Part shown: positions 6,431-10,019 of the stretch, in pieces
Layout: every line of letters starts with the position of its first letter
How positions within the stretch are numbered: the stretch's first letter is position 1
From: CAZSVI01 sp964610205
GTDB taxonomy: Bacteria; Bacillota; Clostridia; DSM-8532
Assembly: GCA_964610205.1 (NCBI GenBank)
Contig: CAZSVI010000131.1
Span: 1-10,019, forward strand
Length of the DNA: 10,019 nt
Reading direction: 5' to 3'
Program-made: the position numbers and the translations under genes
The notes under the pieces: model-generated
Database searches by the model: none
What the model was told of the DNA's origin: nothing
What the model saw: only the letters and a program-made list of their open reading frames with translations

Positions 6431-8260
6431 TTAATTCCATTGATCAATAAATTTTCCACTAAGCTTTCTCATATCAAGTCCTGTATTTCTGAGTACTGTT
6501 GAAACCCTTTCAAATTCTTTATTTCTTTTTGTTTTTAATGTTGTTGTCTTAATCAAATCCTCAAAACTTATAATAAAATATCTTATTATTTTATACTGTG
6601 GAAGATTTTTATTTATACTTTTAACGGCAGCATCCAATTTGGCCGACACTTCCTCTTCCGGGAATTCTACCTCTCCCGAAAAGGCTTCTTTATCTATAAC
6701 GATTTTAGCACAGACCTGGATATCTCCGTCAGGAGCTTTGTGTCCCCATGCAAAGGAATCCTTCACATCGGGTATGTTGTTAATAAGGACTTCATATTCC
6801 TCCGGAAAAGCTTTCTTACCATTGGTAAATACAATCATCGATTTTGCCCTTCCGGTAATGCGGATAAAACCCTTCTTGTCAATGGTTCCCAGATCTCCCG
6901 TCCTGAACCAGCCGTCATCGCTCAATACCTCGGCTGTGGCGTCAGGATCCTCGTAATAACCGAGCATAACATTAGCCCCTCGGGTTATTATCTCCCCCAT
7001 TCCGTTTTCATCAGGATCCAGAATTGCCACTTCAATTCCCTTAAGCGGATACCCAATGGTTCCCGGTTCATTCACATAATCATTATTCGCGGCAACCACA
7101 GGTGATGTTTCTGTAAGCCCATACCCCTGAAGCAGATTAAAACCAATTCTGCCAAACCAGACAACAACCTGCGGATCCAGCGGGGCCGCACCCGATACCG
7201 CAAGACGCAAGTTTGGAGCAAATTGTTCAAATATGCTTTTAAACAATTTTCTGCGAATGTCAATTCCGACTGACCTCAGAAACTCCGAAACTTTTATAAG
7301 CGTATTGACCAGTTTTTCTTTACCTGCCTTTTTAATACCTTCCATAAGCCTTTTATAAAAGGTTTCCAGTACAGCGGGAACAGCAACCAGAAGAGTAACC
7401 TCATACTCTTTAAGGTTTTGGGCAATATACTTGATTCCGTCGCAGTATGCAATACACACCCCCGCATGTATCATAAAAAGAAAACCCACCGTATTTTCAA
7501 AGGTATGATGCAGCGGAAGCAGGGACAGATGAACGTCACCGGGTCCCGCCTTAATCGCGGCCGTTATTTCCATAACATTACTCGCTATATTCCTGTGGGA
7601 CAGCATAACTCCCTTCGACATGCTTGTTGTTCCGGACGTAAACAATAATATAGACATTCCTGTTTTGTCTATTTCAGCATCGGTAAAGGATTTATCTCCT
7701 GATTCCAATAATTTTCTTCCTTTGTCTATAAGGTCGGGTAATGCCAGGAATTTGGGATCGGAAAACCCGGTCTCAAATTTATCCATGCAAATATAATACT
7801 TCAACCTTCTATTTTTCTCCGACAAGGATACCATCATGGAATGATATGCCGGACTATAAAAGATAATCTCTACCTTTCCCCTGTCAACAAGGGTTGCCAC
7901 TTCGGCCTCAGGCAGGTACTTATCCAGAGGGACAGCAATACCTGTGCCATTAGCAACCGCCAGATAACAAACTCCCCACTCATAGCGGTTTTCACCGATG
8001 ACAGAGAAACGCAGACCCTTAAGCCCCATTGAATGCAGAGCTGTTCCAAGGCTGTCAATTTCAATTTCAAATTCCTTATAAGTTTTTCCTGTAATTTTTC
8101 CATTTTTATCTTTGAATCTAAAGCCCATGGCATTGCCATACCTTTGCACACTGCCCTTTACAAGCTGTCTCAAATCACTTATTTCTCCGGATTCATAATA
8201 GCCCAATCCCTCGACTATTCTTTTCCCATCTTTTGAATGAATTCTTATACCTTTAGCCAT
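6431..8260 (-). CDS. AMP-forming long-chain acyl-CoA synthetase
   Basis: Activates a fatty acid with ATP to an acyl-adenylate and transfers it to CoA. The 609-residue protein carries the adenylate-forming motifs: P-loop LLFTSGTTSMSKGVMLSH (about 205-222), GYGLTETSP (379-387), WFRTGDLG (about 451-458), RITGRAKSMIV with Arg471 in the hinge (about 467-477), and a C-terminal TTTLKTKR whose Lys (about 576) corresponds to the catalytic lysine. Length and order fit the FadD15/long-chain ligase group rather than NRPS domains, since no carrier domain follows. A longer frame opens at an ATG at 8327-8329, but that lies upstream of the predicted transcription start near 8308 and lacks a ribosome binding site; the ATG at 8258-8260 has AAGGGGG eight bases before it. 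The gene stands alone between terminator-like structures. Substrate chain length cannot be read from the sequence; an acyl-ACP synthetase is the main alternative. Confidence 0.92.
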   Translation of the reverse strand: MAKGIRIHSKDGKRIVEGLGYYESGEISDLRQLVKGSVQRYGNAMGFRFKDKNGKITGKTYKEFEIEIDSLGTALHSMGLKGLRFSVIGENRYEWGVCYLAVANGTGIAVPLDKYLPEAEVATLVDRGKVEIIFYSPAYHSMMVSLSEKNRRLKYYICMDKFETGFSDPKFLALPDLIDKGRKLLESGDKSFTDAEIDKTGMSILLFTSGTTSMSKGVMLSHRNIASNVMEITAAIKAGPGDVHLSLLPLHHTFENTVGFLFMIHAGVCIAYCDGIKYIAQNLKEYEVTLLVAVPAVLETFYKRLMEGIKKAGKEKLVNTLIKVSEFLRSVGIDIRRKLFKSIFEQFAPNLRLAVSGAAPLDPQVVVWFGRIGFNLLQGYGLTETSPVVAANNDYVNEPGTIGYPLKGIEVAILDPDENGMGEIITRGANVMLGYYEDPDATAEVLSDDGWFRTGDLGTIDKKGFIRITGRAKSMIVFTNGKKAFPEEYEVLINNIPDVKDSFAWGHKAPDGDIQVCAKIVIDKEAFSGEVEFPEEEVSAKLDAAVKSINKNLPQYKIIRYFIISFEDLIKTTTLKTKRNKEFERVSTVLRNTGLDMRKLSGKFIDQWN

Positions 8261-8281
8261 ACGGATTTCCCCCTTATCCGT
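8261..8281 (-). promoter_or_regulatory. Hairpin holding the ribosome binding site of the acyl-CoA synthetase
   Basis: On the minus strand ACGGAT-AAGGGGGAA-ATCCGT forms a perfect 6-bp stem that places the whole Shine-Dalgarno sequence in the 9-base loop and ends exactly at the ATG. It may modulate translation; the start choice depends on this site. Confidence 0.5.
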
Positions 8282-8314
8282 TGTATTATTATTTGATGAT
8301 ATTACCTGGTTATA

Positions 8315-8343
8315 ATTATATCTCATCAAATTATTTCGCGCAA
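8315..8343 (-). promoter_or_regulatory. Sigma-A type promoter for the acyl-CoA synthetase gene
   Basis: On the minus strand TTGCGC (8338-8343), a 17-base spacer and a perfect TATAAT (8315-8320). Transcription would begin near 8308, about 48 bases before the chosen ATG. Confidence 0.7.
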
Positions 8344-8350
8344 GAAAAAC

Positions 8351-8378
8351 TTTTACTTTGTATTTTTGAGAAGTAAAA
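8351..8378. promoter_or_regulatory. Inverted repeat just upstream of the synthetase promoter
   Basis: TTTTACTT (8351-8358) and AAGTAAAA (8371-8378) are exact reverse complements separated by 12 bases, seven bases upstream of the -35 box. It could be an operator, or, because the minus strand continues GTTTTTC, a weak secondary terminator for the upstream lipoprotein gene. Confidence 0.35.
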
Positions 8379-8405
8379 CAACGGCGGGTCTGGATGTTTT
8401 AACAA

Positions 8406-8443
8406 AACGAGGCATTGCCGGTGCACTCCGGCAATACCTCGTT
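8406..8443 (-). terminator. Intrinsic terminator of the DUF4015 lipoprotein gene
   Basis: AACGAGGCATTGCCGG (8406-8421) pairs with CCGGCAATACCTCGTT (8428-8443) at 15 of 16 positions around a 6-base loop. On the minus strand the stem runs into CGTTTTGTT. It begins 45 bases past the stop of the lipoprotein gene. Confidence 0.8.
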
Positions 8444-8487
8444 GTTTATCGGGCACTGCTAATTCCTTAATATTAAACAAACAATTA

Positions 8488-9702
8488 TCATTCAGACTCC
8501 TTTAAAAAAGCTGTCGGTTCGTACCGGTTGTTCGCGTCCCAGAAAATCCACTGTTCATATCCTGCGTCATATACAGCTTGAATTTGCTGCCTGTACTGCT
8601 CCGCACCATATTTCTGGTATATTCCCGGATCCAGCCAGCTTGCTGTAAAAGCCTGAATAAAGGGACGTATATCCGCCCTGTAATTTTCAGTTTTTGACAA
8701 TCTGTCCCTGGCCATCAGCAATGTATTGTATACAACTTCATAAGGATTCAGATCGGGCTTTGGGAATTTTACACCGTTTACAATCTGACCTTTTGCATAT
8801 AAAGCAGGATAAGCCATCGGAGAAATATAATCCAAATCCATTCCAATCAGCTCCAGGTATTGCCCTATATCTTCAGTATCCTCCGGGCTGACGCATACAA
8901 TTCCGAAAATATCGGCGGAAATGGTTACATCCGGCATCTCCTTCCTCGCTAAGGATAAAAACTCGTTTATTATTTCATGCTTTACAAAATCTGCAGCGCC
9001 GAAATCCATTTTTGACCTGTCACCATATGGGAAACGGACATAGTCAAACTGAATTTCGTCAAATCCTTTTTCAGCGGCTTCTTTGGCTATATCTATAACA
9101 TAGGACCAGTTTTCCCTGTCATAAGGGTTCAGCCATGTTATTTCGGCATCTTTCTTCTCTTCCTTCCATAGCTTCCCACCCGTGGTTTTTACCGCCCTTT
9201 CAGGGTATTTTTTTGAAAAGGCGGGATCCCTGAAACACACAACCCGTCCTATGACATAAATATCATTGTCATGAAGAGTCTGTATCAGGGTATCGGGATT
9301 GAATTTTTTTATGAAAGTCCCGGCTTCTTTCACCGCCGGTACGCCGGATTCATAGCTTACAATGCCGTCATCGTTTTTTATATCAATGACAAAGGCATTC
9401 AGTTCGGTTTCTTTAGCCAGGCTGATGAAATGATCCATTTTATCCTTACTGCCCGCAGTCCATCCTGTAAGGTACAGTCCTTTTACCTTTACATCCTTCT
9501 TCGTAACCTCAGGTGTCGGTGCAGGCGTAATTATTGGTGTGGGCTGCATCAAAACAGGCGTTGCCGCAGGAGAAGGAGAAACGGTTACAGGGCCCGGATC
9601 AGGATTCTTATCGTTTGAGTTGAGCTTACATCCGGATAAAACACTGATAATTAAAAATACGGTTATAAATAGTAATTCATTTTTCTGCGTCTTTCTTTTC
9701 AT
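8488..9702 (-). CDS. Lipoprotein with DUF4015-type putative glycoside hydrolase domain
   Basis: The 404-residue product has a lipoprotein signal peptide: basic MKRKTQK, a hydrophobic core, and the lipobox LSGC with Cys25 as the lipid-modified residue. A Pro/Thr-rich linker spans about 33-66. The rest (about 72-395) matches the DUF4015 (COG1306) group of predicted TIM-barrel glycosidases: KGLYLTGW (74-81), FVIDIKNDDG (104-113), FDEIQFDYVRFPYGD (214-228), ISADIFG (261-267), DYISPMAYPA (291-300) and WIFWDANNRY (385-394). The acidic residues in FDYVRFP and SADIFG are candidate catalytic or binding positions by analogy with related barrels. It should sit on the outer face of the membrane and act on cell-wall or external polysaccharide; no substrate is established for the family as far as I know. 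ATG is preceded by AGGGGGAATAAG. It ends in its own terminator. Confidence 0.9.
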   Translation of the reverse strand: MKRKTQKNELLFITVFLIISVLSGCKLNSNDKNPDPGPVTVSPSPAATPVLMQPTPIITPAPTPEVTKKDVKVKGLYLTGWTAGSKDKMDHFISLAKETELNAFVIDIKNDDGIVSYESGVPAVKEAGTFIKKFNPDTLIQTLHDNDIYVIGRVVCFRDPAFSKKYPERAVKTTGGKLWKEEKKDAEITWLNPYDRENWSYVIDIAKEAAEKGFDEIQFDYVRFPYGDRSKMDFGAADFVKHEIINEFLSLARKEMPDVTISADIFGIVCVSPEDTEDIGQYLELIGMDLDYISPMAYPALYAKGQIVNGVKFPKPDLNPYEVVYNTLLMARDRLSKTENYRADIRPFIQAFTASWLDPGIYQKYGAEQYRQQIQAVYDAGYEQWIFWDANNRYEPTAFLKESE

Positions 9703-9884
9703 CTTATTCCCCCTGTTTGTTTCATCTTTTGTTTTCTATATATTCCTTTTTAAAGAGCAGCAGCTATCAATACCTTATATAGTATCTCCGTAAAATTTGA
9801 ATGCTAATGGTCCGCAAAGCTTATAATTTATGGCGTGCAAACCAACATCAGAGAAGTGTGTTTGTAAACCTTCAAATAGTCAAA

Positions 9885-9917
9885 ATAAAAAGGTGGGATC
9901 GCAAAGTACCTTTTTAT
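9885..9917. terminator. Terminator-like hairpin with T-tracts on both strands
   Basis: ATAAAAAGGT (9885-9894) and ACCTTTTTAT (9908-9917) are exact reverse complements around a 13-base loop, GGGATCGCAAAGT. The stem has only three G-C pairs, so it is weak. The plus-strand AGGTGGGATCGC has some likeness to a T-box core, but the rest of a T-box leader is not visible. Confidence 0.4.
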
Positions 9918-9955
9918 GTAAAACTATTCATCAACTTTCTGATACGCTATTTATT

Positions 9956-9985
9956 ATTATACAACATACCGCGTCAAAGCCGCAA
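9956..9985 (-). promoter_or_regulatory. Possible promoter giving a long leader to the lipoprotein gene
   Basis: On the minus strand TTGCGG (9980-9985), an 18-base spacer and TATAAT (9956-9961). It would yield a leader of about 245 bases containing the hairpin at 9885-9917. No clearer promoter was found nearer the start codon. Confidence 0.3.
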
Positions 9986-10019
9986 GAATTCAGAACCCAG
10001 AATTCAGTATTCAGAATTT
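9985..10019. repeat. Degenerate ATTCAG repeats at the window edge
   Basis: AGAATTCAG occurs at 9985-9993 and 9999-10007, followed by TATTCAG (10008-10014) and AATTT. The core ATTCAG appears three times in 27 bases and the array may continue beyond the window. Confidence 0.5.

Larger units (their letters stand above)
9703..10019. other. Intergenic region without a recognisable gene
   Basis: About 317 bases with no convincing coding frame on either strand. It holds the ribosome binding site of the lipoprotein gene (around 9709-9713), a terminator-like hairpin at 9885-9917, a possible minus-strand promoter at 9956-9985 and a degenerate repeat at the right edge. A gene beyond base 10019 may share this region. 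Confidence 0.6.

Noticed and set aside
8261..8329. N-terminal extension of the acyl-CoA synthetase (MMRYNYNQVISSNNN...)
   Set aside because: It starts upstream of the predicted transcription start, has no ribosome binding site and contains the TATAAT box; composition is low complexity.
9785..9920. c-di-GMP-I riboswitch or T-box leader on the plus strand
   Set aside because: Only short fragments (CGCAAAGC, GGTGGGATCGC, GCAAACC) match; the order and spacing of stems do not fit either RNA class by eye.
1..10019. CRISPR array, tRNA, rRNA or insertion-sequence transposase
   Set aside because: No regularly spaced direct repeats, tRNA cloverleaf, rRNA segments or transposase motifs were seen on either strand.

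Overview
The window looks like a chromosomal segment from a low-to-moderate-GC member of the Firmicutes, probably an anaerobic clostridial lineage of the Ruminiclostridium/Acetivibrio type. The evidence is strong AGGAGG-type ribosome binding sites, GTG and TTG starts, sigma-A promoters with 17-bp spacers, a PcrA-like helicase and Ser/Thr/Pro-rich linkers on surface proteins. The genus is a guess; no rRNA or tRNA is present to settle it.

Layout, left to right. (1) 1-918, plus strand: the last 18 codons of an unknown gene ending in a CxxC-containing tail, followed 11 bases later by a GIY-YIG nuclease with a C-terminal DUF4357-type domain. (2) 919-1099: a perfect 19-bp bidirectional terminator, a pair of CAGTATCA repeats 11 bp apart, and a weak hairpin next to the guaA stop codon. 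The 3' end of guaA is a known integration hotspot for genomic islands, so the nuclease side may be the edge of an island lying to the left. (3) 1100-2635, minus: guaA (GMP synthase), best started at a TTG. (4) 2820-3806, plus: a membrane-anchored VanX-like D-Ala-D-Ala dipeptidase, divergent from guaA, with recognisable promoters for both genes. (5) 3889-4035, plus: a small unknown ORF of about 48 codons, then a non-coding dispersed-type repeat with imperfect inverted arms. (6) 4215-6239, minus: a UvrD/PcrA-like SF1A DNA helicase. (7) 6431-8260, minus: an AMP-forming long-chain acyl-CoA synthetase. (8) 8488-9702, minus: a lipoprotein with a DUF4015-type putative glycosidase domain. (9) 9703-10019: no gene, but a terminator-like hairpin and a degenerate ATTCAG repeat at the edge.

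Most genes appear to be separate transcription units with their own promoters or terminators, and they do not form one pathway. guaA, the helicase and the acyl-CoA synthetase are housekeeping functions in nucleotide synthesis, DNA repair and lipid metabolism. The VanX-like enzyme and the DUF4015 lipoprotein both act outside the membrane and probably on the cell wall or extracellular glycans. The part most likely to hold accessory biology is the left edge: the nuclease, its truncated neighbour and the possible attachment site at guaA. No complete new system is visible; its remainder, if any, lies left of base 1.
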